From: Massilibacteroides sp.
GTDB taxonomy: Bacteria; Bacteroidota; Bacteroidia; Bacteroidales; Tannerellaceae
Reading direction: 5' to 3'
Assembly (NCBI RefSeq): GCF_028705895.1
Contig: NZ_JAQWCQ010000030.1
Span: 1 to 43,347 of the forward strand
Length of the DNA stretch: 43,347 bases
Below, in pieces: positions 35,595 to 43,266 of this stretch (the first letter of the stretch is position 1; the number at the start of each line of letters is the position of its first letter). The notes below the pieces were generated by a model. The model saw nothing but the letters and a program-made list of their open reading frames with translations. It did no database searches and had not been told where the DNA came from. Position numbers and translations under genes: made by a program.

Positions 35595-35673
35595 AATTAT
35601 TATTTTATTGCTCCTGATCACCGGATATTGCTTAACACACACCGGATTTATACAAATCGGATATGCTTTCTAA
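35584..35673 (+). CDS. Possible 29-residue hydrophobic small protein
   Basis: From the ATG at 35584 the frame reads [20 protein letters not shown], then GFIQIGYAF, and ends in TAA. The first 16 residues form one membrane segment with LITGYC resembling a lipobox. It ends 4 nt inside the 3' end of the convergent sstT gene. It is too short for family recognition and could be chance, but the start lies in a strong hairpin. Confidence 0.35.
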   Translation: MKQGIIILLLLITGYCLTHTGFIQIGYAF

Positions 35674-36890
35674 TTCTTTTCTTGTGACTTTTCTTTTTCT
35701 GCAATACATGCAGCAGCCGTAAAAAGAATATCCGTAGAGGAATTCAAGGCCGTCTCCATCGAGTCTTGAATCACGCTGATAGTCATACCTACACCAACAA
35801 CCATCATTGCCGTATCCGTAGGTATATTAAACAAACTGGCAGCCACAGGAATAAGAAGTAGCGAACCGCCGGGAACACCAGATGCTCCACAAGCGCCTAA
35901 AGCAGAAATTATACTTAATAAAATAGCAGTTAAGAGATCGATCTCAATGCCTAACGTATGTACAGCAGCAAGCGTAAGTACAGTGATAGTTACAGCAGCC
36001 CCCTCCATATTAATTGTTGCACCTAATGGAATACTTACGGAATACGTATCCTTATCAAGATCTAATTTCCTCGCTAAATTAAGATTAACAGGAACATTAG
36101 CTGCAGAACTTCGGATAAAGAATGCTGTAATTCCACTTTCTTTCAGACAAGTAAAGACCAACGGATAGGGATTTCTTTTTATTTTCAGATAGACAATTAA
36201 CGGATTAATCACTAAGGCTATGAAAAGCATCGTTCCCACAAGAACTAAAACCACATGCAGATATTCTAACAAAGTAGAAATTCCCGTTTCAGCAATTGTT
36301 GATGCAACTAATCCAAAAATTCCGATTGGAGCAAAACGAATTATTACACGAATAATCTTTATAAGTATATCCGAAAGATCATTAAACAGTTGTTTCGTCT
36401 GATCTGAACATTTACGCATAAAAATTCCAAAACCAATCGCCCAAGCTAATATTCCAATAAAATTAGTGGAAACCAAAGCATTAACCGGATTATCCACTAT
36501 CTTGAAAAGAATATCTCTGAAAACATCAAAAATACCACTTGGCGGTAGCATATCCATCGTTTGCTCTCCCCTTAGCGTTATCGTTGAAGGAAAAATAGCA
36601 CTCGCTAATACCGCAGTAACCGCAGACAGAAAAGTACCCAACAGATATAAATACAAAACTGATCTTATATTCGTTTTTTGTTCACTCTTATGATTCGCGA
36701 TTGAAGATATGATCAGGAAGAAAACCAGAATCGGCGCAGCAGCTTTCAAAGCGGTCAGAAAAAGCTCCCCCAACACATAAAGAGAAGATGAAACAGCAGG
36801 AAAAAATATCCCAGAGACAATCCCCAGCATCAAACCAATAGAAATCTGTACAACAAGGTTTCCTCTTAATATGAAATTTTTGAAATTCAT
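35670..36890 (-). CDS. sstT: Serine/threonine:Na+ symporter SstT
   Basis: The 406-residue membrane protein belongs to the DAACS (dicarboxylate/amino acid:cation symporter) family. It starts [20 protein letters not shown] and includes [20 protein letters not shown] and the conserved [20 protein letters not shown]. That text matches SstT, which takes up serine and threonine with sodium. An imperfect TACTTTTA box (near 36926-36919) is the only promoter hint. The downstream side holds a tRNA fragment and an integrated element. Confidence 0.92.
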   Translation of the reverse strand: MNFKNFILRGNLVVQISIGLMLGIVSGIFFPAVSSSLYVLGELFLTALKAAAPILVFFLIISSIANHKSEQKTNIRSVLYLYLLGTFLSAVTAVLASAIFPSTITLRGEQTMDMLPPSGIFDVFRDILFKIVDNPVNALVSTNFIGILAWAIGFGIFMRKCSDQTKQLFNDLSDILIKIIRVIIRFAPIGIFGLVASTIAETGISTLLEYLHVVLVLVGTMLFIALVINPLIVYLKIKRNPYPLVFTCLKESGITAFFIRSSAANVPVNLNLARKLDLDKDTYSVSIPLGATINMEGAAVTITVLTLAAVHTLGIEIDLLTAILLSIISALGACGASGVPGGSLLLIPVAASLFNIPTDTAMMVVGVGMTISVIQDSMETALNSSTDILFTAAACIAEKEKSQEKN

Positions 36891-36967
36891 GGATGTTTAC
36901 GATTTAAGAAAGGATAAAAGTACAGACTTTTCCCTATAAATTCATTAGATTCGAACGAAGAAGACAC

Positions 36968-37002
36968 AAAAAAGCCTAATAAAACGAGTTTATCAGGCTT
37001 TT
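36968..37002 (-). terminator. Terminator of the former tRNA gene
   Basis: On the minus strand AAAAGCCTGATAAA pairs with TTTATTAGGCTTTT (one mismatch-type pair) around CTCGT, with a T-run at 36974-36969. It begins one or two nt after the CCA of the tRNA fragment, as expected for a tRNA terminator. Confidence 0.8.
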
Positions 37003-37003
37003 A

Positions 37004-37022
37004 TGGTGATCAGGCTGGGATT
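37004..37022 (-). other. tRNA 3'-end fragment, left attachment site (attL-like) of an integrated element
   Basis: The minus strand reads AATCCCAGCCTGATCACCA. In tRNA numbering this gives A58, A59, T60, C61 closing the T-loop, T-stem CCCAG, acceptor CCTGATC, A73 and CCA. The rest of the tRNA is not next to it; the sequence changes at about 37022 to integrase leader. So this is a leftover 3' end. Elements that integrate into tRNA 3' ends rebuild the gene at the other edge. An intact copy should therefore lie beyond the window on the right. The amino acid cannot be told. Confidence 0.75.
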
Positions 37023-37120
37023 ACTATTTATAAAACACTATAAAACAGTATCACATATAATAGTATTGATGTACAAATATATAACTTATATTACTTGTCC
37101 TAATCCGTTTTATTATATCG

Positions 37121-37160
37121 TGCAATATTGCATAGATGTTTTGCAAAATCGTTATATTTG
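37121..37160 (+). promoter_or_regulatory. Integrase promoter with two palindromes
   Basis: TATATTTG at 37153-37160 fits TAnnTTTG, 20 nt before the integrase ATG. ATTG at 37127-37130 is 22 nt upstream of it. Two perfect palindromes, TGCAATATTGCA (37121-37132) and TTTTGCAAAA (37139-37148), fill the promoter spacer, suggesting protein binding sites controlling the integrase. Confidence 0.5.
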
Positions 37161-37179
37161 CACAACGACACTTAATATT

Positions 37180-38472
37180 ATGGCAACGGTAAAATCATTT
37201 ATTCGTACTACGAAGAAAAAAGGGCTATGTAACATCCGATTCAGATTAACGGATGGACGAAATGTACAACTATTTGCAAAAAGCAATCTATCTATTCCGG
37301 TAGAATGTTTCAATCCGGATAACGAAAAGATTAAAGCAAAGATCATCTATGACAATGATAAACGTAAAGAGTTTGATTCCGCTATTCTCAGGCAGAAAGA
37401 ATATATCATAGATGCGTACAACAAAGCAAATAAGGCTGAATTGCCTCCGGATTGGCTGCAAATCACATTAGATAGATTATACCATCCCGAAATACATAAA
37501 ACGCCTGAAACGCTCTTAGAACACTTCGATAATTACGTACAAACCCACAAGGTTTCAGACGGCAGGCGTAAACAATTAAAGGTTTTATATGGTATGCTGC
37601 AAAGGTTCTCTGCTTATCAGGAAAAGGACTATCAACTACACGAATTTACCAAGCCGATTTTAAAAGAATTTGCGCATTTCCTTTCGATAGAATATACATT
37701 GCCTAAAATACGACCGTCAATATACGAGGAGATCAGCGAAAAGCAGCTACCTAAACAACGCTCACAGAACCGTATTAGTGGACTGCTTAGTATGTTACGC
37801 GGATTCTTTAATTCAGAGGACATAAAGAAACTTTGTCCTAATCCTTTTGATGGATATAGTATTGAGCCGGAAGTGTACGGCACACCCATTTATATAAGCA
37901 TAGAGGAACGTAATATAATTGCCGAATGTGATTTGTCTGCAAGACCCGGATTAGCCGTACAAAGGGATATATTCATATTCCAATGCTTTATCGGGTGTAG
38001 GGTTGGCGATCTAATGCGATTTACAAAGGATAATATCAATAATGATACTTTGACGTACATAGCCTCAAAAACCGCTGAAGATAATCCGGTAACAGTTGAT
38101 GTGCCGTTATCGGATATGGCAAAGAAACTTGTTGATAAATATAAAGGAGTGGATAGAAAAGGCCGGTTATTCCCTTTTATTGCAGAACAGAATTATAACG
38201 AAGCCTTGAAGGAAATCTTTGAGAAAGCAGGTATTACCCGTATGGTAGCCTGGCTTAATCCTTTGACAAGAAAAGAAGAACTAAGACCTATCAACGAGAT
38301 AGCCAGTAGCCATATGGCCCGGCGTACATTTATAGGCAATCTGTATGCAAAGGTAAAGGATCCTAATCTAATAGGAAGTATGAGCGGACACGTAGAAGGC
38401 AGCAAGGCGTTTGCTCGGTACCGGAATATCGATATAGATGTGAAGAAAGAAACGATTAAGCTAATTGATTAA
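37180..38472 (+). CDS. Tyrosine recombinase (integrase) of the integrated element
   Basis: From the ATG at 37180 the protein has 430 residues; a longer in-frame start at 37003 lies in the att site and is rejected. The N-terminus is an arm-binding-type domain (TVKSFIRTTKKKGLCNIRFR). The core-binding part spans ~105-225 (LEHFDNYVQTHKVSDGRRKQ). The catalytic domain has R274 in FIGCRVGDLMRF, HxxR at H378-R381 in SHMARRTFIG, H404 in MSGHVEGSKA, and Y414 in FARYRNID. All key residues are present, so it looks active. It sits directly beside the tRNA fragment, as expected. Confidence 0.95.
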   Translation: MATVKSFIRTTKKKGLCNIRFRLTDGRNVQLFAKSNLSIPVECFNPDNEKIKAKIIYDNDKRKEFDSAILRQKEYIIDAYNKANKAELPPDWLQITLDRLYHPEIHKTPETLLEHFDNYVQTHKVSDGRRKQLKVLYGMLQRFSAYQEKDYQLHEFTKPILKEFAHFLSIEYTLPKIRPSIYEEISEKQLPKQRSQNRISGLLSMLRGFFNSEDIKKLCPNPFDGYSIEPEVYGTPIYISIEERNIIAECDLSARPGLAVQRDIFIFQCFIGCRVGDLMRFTKDNINNDTLTYIASKTAEDNPVTVDVPLSDMAKKLVDKYKGVDRKGRLFPFIAEQNYNEALKEIFEKAGITRMVAWLNPLTRKEELRPINEIASSHMARRTFIGNLYAKVKDPNLIGSMSGHVEGSKAFARYRNIDIDVKKETIKLID

Positions 38473-38473
38473 G

Positions 38474-39400
38474 ATGGCTAATAATTACTTGGACATAACA
38501 TTGCAAGACTTTTTAGATGTAATCACAGGGCGGGAAATGGTACATGAAATTAAGTTTAAAAACACATCTCCTCCTTTTGATATTATTACATACTCAGGAA
38601 CAAAAGAAGAATTGAGAGACATAATGCAAAACTATATTGAACAGGGTCAATACTCGGATTGCATAAAAGAAGCTATAGAAAAACTAAATAGCGCTCAAAG
38701 GTATAAATACGACCTTGATCTTAGCGAAATAGAGATTTACACATATTTAGAAACGATCACAGGAGGTTTTGATCTAAATAAAACAAAGATTGTTTTACAG
38801 AGTGTCGATTGCTATTATCATTTGACTTTTCTTGAAGAGATAGATAAAAGTAGCCATTCAATTTTTATCGAAAATGGCTGGGATATTCCTTATCGTGAAT
38901 ACAGAAACAAAATAACACAAGAAATCATATCTGTTCCTGATTATAAGAAAATGAGAGCCCGGACACATCTTTCTATCGGATTCTCAATAAGCACGGCGAT
39001 AAACATACTAAAAATGAAGATTGCGGAAAAAGAGAATAAGCCCTACTATAGAAAGCCTTTTAATCATGAATGGACTGACGAACAATTAAAGCATATCGCA
39101 AAGGGGTTACTCGAAGATGGGAGAATCAGTGATACGAACCTGTTTTGTCGCATAATGAATGGAGACAGTGGTTACATAAATTGGTTAACAACGGCCACAG
39201 ATTTAAAGATATTCATACGGTATTTCTGTAAACAGATCCAATATAATGAAAAATTATATCCTGATGTAAAATCAGGTTCTATCTTTCCGAAGAGCGACTC
39301 TACGCGTATATTCAAGGTTAATGGTAAAGAATTAACTCATGGTGGTTACCCTCCTATACCCAATGGCAATATTTATGAAAAAATCTTTGCATCAATTTAA
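38474..39400 (+). CDS. Unknown protein between integrase and control region
   Basis: The ATG at 38474 follows the integrase stop by one base. The 308-residue protein is soluble, with no signal, no membrane segment and no motif I recognise. Its C-terminal ~110 residues (FNHEWTDEQLKHIAKGLLED, then NWLTTATDLKIFIRYFCKQI and RIFKVNGKEL) resemble in style a helical module seen in accessory proteins of Bacteroidales mobile elements; this is an impression, not a match. It has its own terminator after it. Position next to an integrase is where cargo or regulatory genes often sit. Confidence 0.75.
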   Translation: MANNYLDITLQDFLDVITGREMVHEIKFKNTSPPFDIITYSGTKEELRDIMQNYIEQGQYSDCIKEAIEKLNSAQRYKYDLDLSEIEIYTYLETITGGFDLNKTKIVLQSVDCYYHLTFLEEIDKSSHSIFIENGWDIPYREYRNKITQEIISVPDYKKMRARTHLSIGFSISTAINILKMKIAEKENKPYYRKPFNHEWTDEQLKHIAKGLLEDGRISDTNLFCRIMNGDSGYINWLTTATDLKIFIRYFCKQIQYNEKLYPDVKSGSIFPKSDSTRIFKVNGKELTHGGYPPIPNGNIYEKIFASI

Positions 39401-39412
39401 CAAAAAAAGTTA

Positions 39413-39503
39413 TCACCTCCTATGCTAAGCCGAAAGCGTTTTGCCTTCGGCTTTTTTGTCCTTTTTTCACCTTTATCACCCTTTTTCACCCCCAGAGAGG
39501 TGA
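39413..39503. repeat. Phased TCACC repeats in the element's control region
   Basis: Three tandem 10-nt units of the form CTTTWTCACC place TCACC at 39467, 39476 and 39486. A fourth copy, TTATCACC, sits earlier at 39410-39417. The reverse form GGTGA is at 39499-39503. The spacing of about one helical turn suggests binding sites for a protein such as excisionase or the replication initiator. Confidence 0.6.
39427..39457 (+). terminator. Terminator after the unknown 308-residue gene
   Basis: AAGCCGAA pairs perfectly with TTCGGCTT around 11 nt, followed by six T. It separates the integrase unit from the next operon. Confidence 0.85.
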
Positions 39504-39508
39504 TGAAA

Positions 39509-39524
39509 TAGTATAAATATACTA
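39509..39524. promoter_or_regulatory. Palindromic operator candidate
   Basis: TAGTATA-AA-TATACTA has perfect 7-bp arms and ends at the -33 box of the operon promoter, where a bound repressor would block transcription. Confidence 0.5.
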
Positions 39525-39555
39525 TTGCAAATCATTGGATGTCAGCGTATTTTTG
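39524..39555 (+). promoter_or_regulatory. Promoter of the element's early operon
   Basis: ATTG (39524-39527), 20 nt, then TATTTTTG (39548-39555) fits the Bacteroidota model. The first gene starts 62 nt later at 39618. Confidence 0.65.
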
Positions 39556-39617
39556 TTTAAAACCAAACGGTAAGAGTGCGCACCTTACCTGCGGAGTAAA
39601 ATAAAAAAAACAGAAAT

Positions 39618-39908
39618 ATGGCAACTGATTTTTTGACACAAAACGAGATCGGCAACATTCAAGTAGTCGTTAATTTGTCTGATCTTAGGGAGTTTGGGGA
39701 AAAACTGATCCGGGAAACTTTAGAAATCAAACCTGAAACAACAGAATCCTATCTAACGATGGACGAGACAGCAGCTATCTTCGGCGTTGATCGTTCAACT
39801 CTTTGGCGGTGGAATAAGGCAGAATATTTAACACCGATTAGGGTTGGCGGAAAGCCAAAATACCGAAAAAGTGACATTGACAGAATATTGGAAGGAGGTA
39901 GAAAATGA
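39618..39908 (+). CDS. Excisionase-like helix-turn-helix protein
   Basis: The 96-residue protein has a HTH_17/MerR-like domain in its second half: YLTMDETAAIFGVDRSTLWR, WNKAEYLTPIRVGGKPKYRK, SDIDRIL. The N-terminal 40 residues are an acidic helix-rich segment. Small proteins of this kind act as excisionases or transcription factors of integrative elements. It is the first gene of the operon and overlaps the next gene by 4 nt (ATGA). Confidence 0.85.
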   Translation: MATDFLTQNEIGNIQVVVNLSDLREFGEKLIRETLEIKPETTESYLTMDETAAIFGVDRSTLWRWNKAEYLTPIRVGGKPKYRKSDIDRILEGGRK

Positions 39909-40195
39909 GAAGAGGCAAAAGCCAACACGACATTCCGGCTTTCACCCCCTCAGAGTACCCCAAAGATATAGTAAAAAATCCAAAATCCATCACTCAAACC
40001 AAAGTATTGTGGGCGCTATCGACAGGGCGGAAAATGTCGGTTGTGGACTTAACGACTGAGCTTAATATTTCCGATCCTCGGAGCGCTATTCGGTATCTAA
40101 GAAATGACGGCGTACCCATATCTGATGTCTGGGTAAATACCAAATTCAGTAGATATAAACAGTATTTCATTCACGATGGCAGCGGCGAAGAATAA
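39905..40195 (+). CDS. Small helix-turn-helix protein of the element
   Basis: The 96-residue protein has a probable winged-helix region over residues ~35-85: WALSTGRKMSVVDLTTELNI, then SDPRSAIRYLRNDGVPISDV and a wing-like WVNTKFSRYKQYFI. Phage genomes often encode such small HTH proteins before replication genes. Its target is unknown. It is overlapped by 4 nt on its 5' side and by 20 nt on its 3' side. Confidence 0.75.
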   Translation: MRRGKSQHDIPAFTPSEYPKDIVKNPKSITQTKVLWALSTGRKMSVVDLTTELNISDPRSAIRYLRNDGVPISDVWVNTKFSRYKQYFIHDGSGEE

Positions 40196-40937
40196 GGGTT
40201 GGGTATCCATATACCGGGACATACGCGATCACTGGATATGGCAAGATCCAGTCAAGCTAAAATGGTGGCTGGACATTCTGCTTACCGTAAATCACGAAGA
40301 CAGCAAGGTTAATATAGGTATGCAGCTAATTGATTGTAAGAGAGGACAATCAGTCATGAGTTTGTCAACTTGGGCTAAGCGTTGGGGCGTATCCAAAGAT
40401 TCTACACGGAATTTCTTCAATTTATTAAAAAAAGATGGAATGATAAACGTTGAGAATTTAAAAAAATCTACACGGATAACTGTTTGTAACTATGATAGTT
40501 ACCAAGATGGTTTACACGACGGTCGTACACGGGGCAAACGCAAGCCGAACGCTGAGCAAACGCAAGCCGAAACAAACAATAAATTAATTAATAAAGATAA
40601 TAATGATAATAATGATAATAATCCCCCAAAAGGGTATGAAGGCTTTTCATTCGATTTTTTAGATGAAAATTTTTCGGATCTGTTCTTTGAGTGGCTATCG
40701 TATAAATCGGGAAGGAAAGAAAAGTATAAGACGCAACAATCATTAGAGCTATGTTATAAGAATCTTATTAAGCTATCATGGGCTGATCCGATCTCGGCAA
40801 AAAAGATTACAGAGCAATCTATGGCAAATAATTGGGCGGGCTTATTTGAGCTAAAATCGAAAGGTAAGCAGGAAACCATCCTAAAACCTAAGAATGAAAC
40901 GGAAAGACAAGAGCTTTTGAATAAATTCAATATGTAG
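40176..40937 (+). CDS. Replisome-organizer-like protein (phage replication initiation)
   Basis: The 253-residue protein opens GWVSIYRDIRDHWIWQDPVK and LKWWLDILLTVNHEDSKVNI, then SLSTWAKRWGVSKDSTRNFF. This resembles the N-terminal winged-helix domain of phage replisome organizer proteins. A low-complexity Asn/Asp linker (NKDNNDNNDNN, from a GATAATAAT repeat) near residue 145 joins it to a C-terminal helical domain. Such proteins bind the phage origin and hand over to a helicase loader, and a DnaC-like gene is next. I chose the ATG at 40176, which overlaps the previous gene by 20 nt. Confidence 0.75.
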   Translation: MAAAKNKGWVSIYRDIRDHWIWQDPVKLKWWLDILLTVNHEDSKVNIGMQLIDCKRGQSVMSLSTWAKRWGVSKDSTRNFFNLLKKDGMINVENLKKSTRITVCNYDSYQDGLHDGRTRGKRKPNAEQTQAETNNKLINKDNNDNNDNNPPKGYEGFSFDFLDENFSDLFFEWLSYKSGRKEKYKTQQSLELCYKNLIKLSWADPISAKKITEQSMANNWAGLFELKSKGKQETILKPKNETERQELLNKFNM

Positions 40938-40940
40938 AAA

Positions 40941-41570
40941 ATGGAAAATAAAAAAATAAACTTTGATGATACTTTATCCAGAATTTACGAAAGGGATAAA
41001 AAATCATTACTACGAATACCTAAGCGTTATACATTCGGGGATTTGGCTACCTGCGAGGATATTTTTTATCAGGCTTTCAGAACCATAGACAAGTCCGTGA
41101 GAGAAATTGAAAAGTTACCAGAATACAGTGAGATTATCAGATGGATGAGTGACACACAAGGCAAAGGACTTCTTCTTACGGGTGATTGTGGACGTGGTAA
41201 ATCAACTATAGGATGTGGCGTAATTCCTTTAATCTTTGCCCATTTTGCGAATACAAGGATTACGCCTATATCAGCTGAAAGCATAGTTGAAAAAATGGAT
41301 AAGTTAATCCCAGAAGCAGATTATTTCAATGTTCACTCGGGGTATGCTATTGATGATTTAGGTTGTGAATCGTTAGCTAATAACTACGGAAATAAATATG
41401 AGCCGGCCGTAAGACTTATAAACGAGATAGAGGCGAAAATTAAGACACTCATCATTACCACCAATTTAACGCCTGAGCAATTACTTGACCGTTATGGTGT
41501 GCGAACAATGGATAGGCTTATTCGACTTTGTAAGGTAATAAAATTCAAAGGAAAATCGTTAAGGAAATGA
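40941..41570 (+). CDS. DnaC-like helicase loader ATPase
   Basis: The 209-residue AAA+ protein has Walker A GDCGRGKST (residues 81-89), Walker B in YAIDDLG (D138-D139), sensor-like LIITTNL near 170, and the RYGVRTMDRL box near 185-193 that is typical of DnaC/IstB-type loaders. It would load the host replicative helicase at the element's origin, working with the initiator encoded just upstream. It overlaps the next gene by 4 nt (ATGA). Confidence 0.88.
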   Translation: MENKKINFDDTLSRIYERDKKSLLRIPKRYTFGDLATCEDIFYQAFRTIDKSVREIEKLPEYSEIIRWMSDTQGKGLLLTGDCGRGKSTIGCGVIPLIFAHFANTRITPISAESIVEKMDKLIPEADYFNVHSGYAIDDLGCESLANNYGNKYEPAVRLINEIEAKIKTLIITTNLTPEQLLDRYGVRTMDRLIRLCKVIKFKGKSLRK

Positions 41571-42058
41571 AAATAAAGAACAATTATACAAAATATTACA
41601 GGAGCATAGGCCGTCCGGATCTATCACGAAAGGCTTTTGATATTTCGACAAAATTCCGAAATAACGGATGGGATGCCAAAGAGGCCGGTGCAAGCCAAGA
41701 GAGTGTAACTATCCTCAACTACGTAGATATCATAACTCAAGATTACGGTTTTTTGCTGATCGGTTTAAGCCGGGATGCGAGATGTCTTAACGGAGGCCTG
41801 AGATTCTTTCTGAAGTCCCGACCGTCAAGTTTTGCGGTTGCTGCTATCTATTTAGGCTTATATCAGCTCTATGAAGACCTGCTGAAGGCTGAATTGTATG
41901 AAATGATCCCACCTATGGAAAATATGAATAAAAAGTTATTCAAGGTCATTAAAGCTTGTGTCCCTGATATTGATCCGGTTTATTTCCGGTCTCCTGATAT
42001 GGAATGTATGAAGAAAATAGGCTTAAAGGCCAGTAAACAGCAATCATTTATCAGATGA
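41567..42058 (+). CDS. Unknown protein of the element (163 residues)
   Basis: The ATG overlaps the stop of the DnaC-like gene. The protein has a charged N-terminus (YRSIGRPDLSRKAFDISTKF) and a hydrophobic middle (FLLIGLSRDARCLNGG and FAVAAIYLGLYQLYEDLLKA) that may be helical rather than membrane-spanning. I recognise no family. It ends 4 nt into the next gene. Being in a replication operon it may help DNA replication or host takeover, but that is a guess. Confidence 0.7.
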   Translation: MKIKNNYTKYYRSIGRPDLSRKAFDISTKFRNNGWDAKEAGASQESVTILNYVDIITQDYGFLLIGLSRDARCLNGGLRFFLKSRPSSFAVAAIYLGLYQLYEDLLKAELYEMIPPMENMNKKLFKVIKACVPDIDPVYFRSPDMECMKKIGLKASKQQSFIR

Positions 42059-42342
42059 AAACATTCTACCGGAATATAAAGGGATTGACTTACCGTTATC
42101 GGGAGAATACCGACGGATACGACATCGACATAAAGCTCAATGACGCCTTTGCTAAAGCTTATGGCCACGAAACGTTAGGCGATCTGTTATCTGACGATAA
42201 CGGCACTCCATACGAGAATTTAATGCGCAAATACGGATGTATCCCGGATTATCTCCCTATGCAAGTAAACGGCAAAGACAGCGACATAATGACAGCCGGC
42301 AAAGCTATTCAGGCTTATCATGAGTGGATTAAAAATTTATAA
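42055..42342 (+). CDS. Unknown protein of the element (95 residues)
   Basis: A small acidic protein with text such as TYRYRENTDGYDIDIKLNDA and YGHETLGDLLSDDNGTPYEN. No domain recognised. Overlap of 4 nt with the gene before suggests coupled translation. A short leader of ~70 nt follows before the next gene. Confidence 0.65.
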   Translation: MKTFYRNIKGLTYRYRENTDGYDIDIKLNDAFAKAYGHETLGDLLSDDNGTPYENLMRKYGCIPDYLPMQVNGKDSDIMTAGKAIQAYHEWIKNL

Positions 42343-42347
42343 AAAAA

Positions 42348-42414
42348 GTATCCGGACAAGATAGAAACAAGAATCCAAATAAATATTAGTATTTACAATT
42401 TAAAAATTAAAATT
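42348..42414 (+). other. Intergenic leader with a half-copy of the 43,267 hairpin motif
   Basis: AAAAAGTATCCGGACAAG here resembles AAAAAGCATCCGGGCAAT at 43,262 (14-15 of 18 bases). The region after it is an A-rich leader of the 66-residue gene. Confidence 0.4.
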
Positions 42415-42615
42415 ATGAGCAACAGAGTTACAACAGAGAGAGTTTCAACATTTATGGCAAAATATGGAGAAGAGGCCGCAAAGGAACTTATCAATATCAT
42501 CAACGACACACGCATTGATTTGGGATATGCCGATGAGAAAGAATCCGAATCATTGGCCGCTATGATTCATCAAGGTACTAAAGAGATTGTTGAACAAAAG
42601 AAGTATGAAAAATGA
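42415..42615 (+). CDS. Unknown small protein of the element (66 residues)
   Basis: A highly charged, mostly helical small protein (SNRVTTERVSTFMAKYGEEA, AKELINIINDTRIDLGYADE). No family recognised. Its stop overlaps the next start by 4 nt, and it has its own A-rich leader. Confidence 0.6.
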   Translation: MSNRVTTERVSTFMAKYGEEAAKELINIINDTRIDLGYADEKESESLAAMIHQGTKEIVEQKKYEK

Positions 42616-43256
42616 AAAATGAAAACACATTTGCACCCGTAAAGATCGGATACTCAGAATCGGGAGCTACAAGCAAAATCTACCAAATAAACAATCAGGC
42701 TAACAACCTAAATAAATTTCGACTACGTTTTGAGAATTTAGGGTTGCTGTGGAATATCAATACCCTAAACGATATGTTCTGCGGCGGCATAGAAAGCGAA
42801 AACACGATGGTGCGAAACATACAACAAGAAGTATCACGCATATCTATACCCGGCCTTAGAGATAAGATGCAAAAGGAACTTGACGAAACAGTTATGTTAG
42901 ATTTCAAGCAATTGAGGATCGAAGTCAAAGAATCTAAGCCAGACTGTAATCCTATGTATCTGAAAATGGAAGGTGGCGCGGTTCGTCTTACTGATGAAGG
43001 TAAAAAAGCGATTGAAGACAGCTTCATTGTTTGGGCTTCCACTCTTGAAGAATTAAAAATCTGGGAAGAAGCAACTGATTTAGTGAAGCGTTTAGCGGAA
43101 TTAGATGAAAAATTAAAGCCGTTCGGGATATATGCTATCGCCCGGAGTGACATAAACGAGCCGTCTGTTATACGAATGGGTTTCAGGAATGCAGATGTCG
43201 ATGTTTTTACGATCAAAGAATGTAAACCAACAGGACTTTGGGCTGGTAGAAGATAA
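42612..43256 (+). CDS. Unknown protein of the element (214 residues)
   Basis: The protein has an N-terminal stretch with SGATSKIYQINNQANNLNKF and long helical, charged central parts (EATDLVKRLAELDEKLKPFG). Its C-terminus ends PTGLWAGRR. No catalytic motif or known domain is seen. Coupled to the previous gene by a 4-nt overlap. A hairpin follows. Confidence 0.65.
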   Translation: MKNENTFAPVKIGYSESGATSKIYQINNQANNLNKFRLRFENLGLLWNINTLNDMFCGGIESENTMVRNIQQEVSRISIPGLRDKMQKELDETVMLDFKQLRIEVKESKPDCNPMYLKMEGGAVRLTDEGKKAIEDSFIVWASTLEELKIWEEATDLVKRLAELDEKLKPFGIYAIARSDINEPSVIRMGFRNADVDVFTIKECKPTGLWAGRR

Positions 43257-43266
43257 ACAATAAAAA

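Noticed and set aside
36945-36958. GATTCGAAC resembling a tRNA T-loop
   Set aside because: No acceptor or T-stem pairing around it on either strand; chance word in the sstT upstream region.
37003-37179. Longer integrase start at 37003
   Set aside because: Would begin inside the tRNA fragment and upstream of the integrase promoter; the ATG at 37180 starts the recognised domain.
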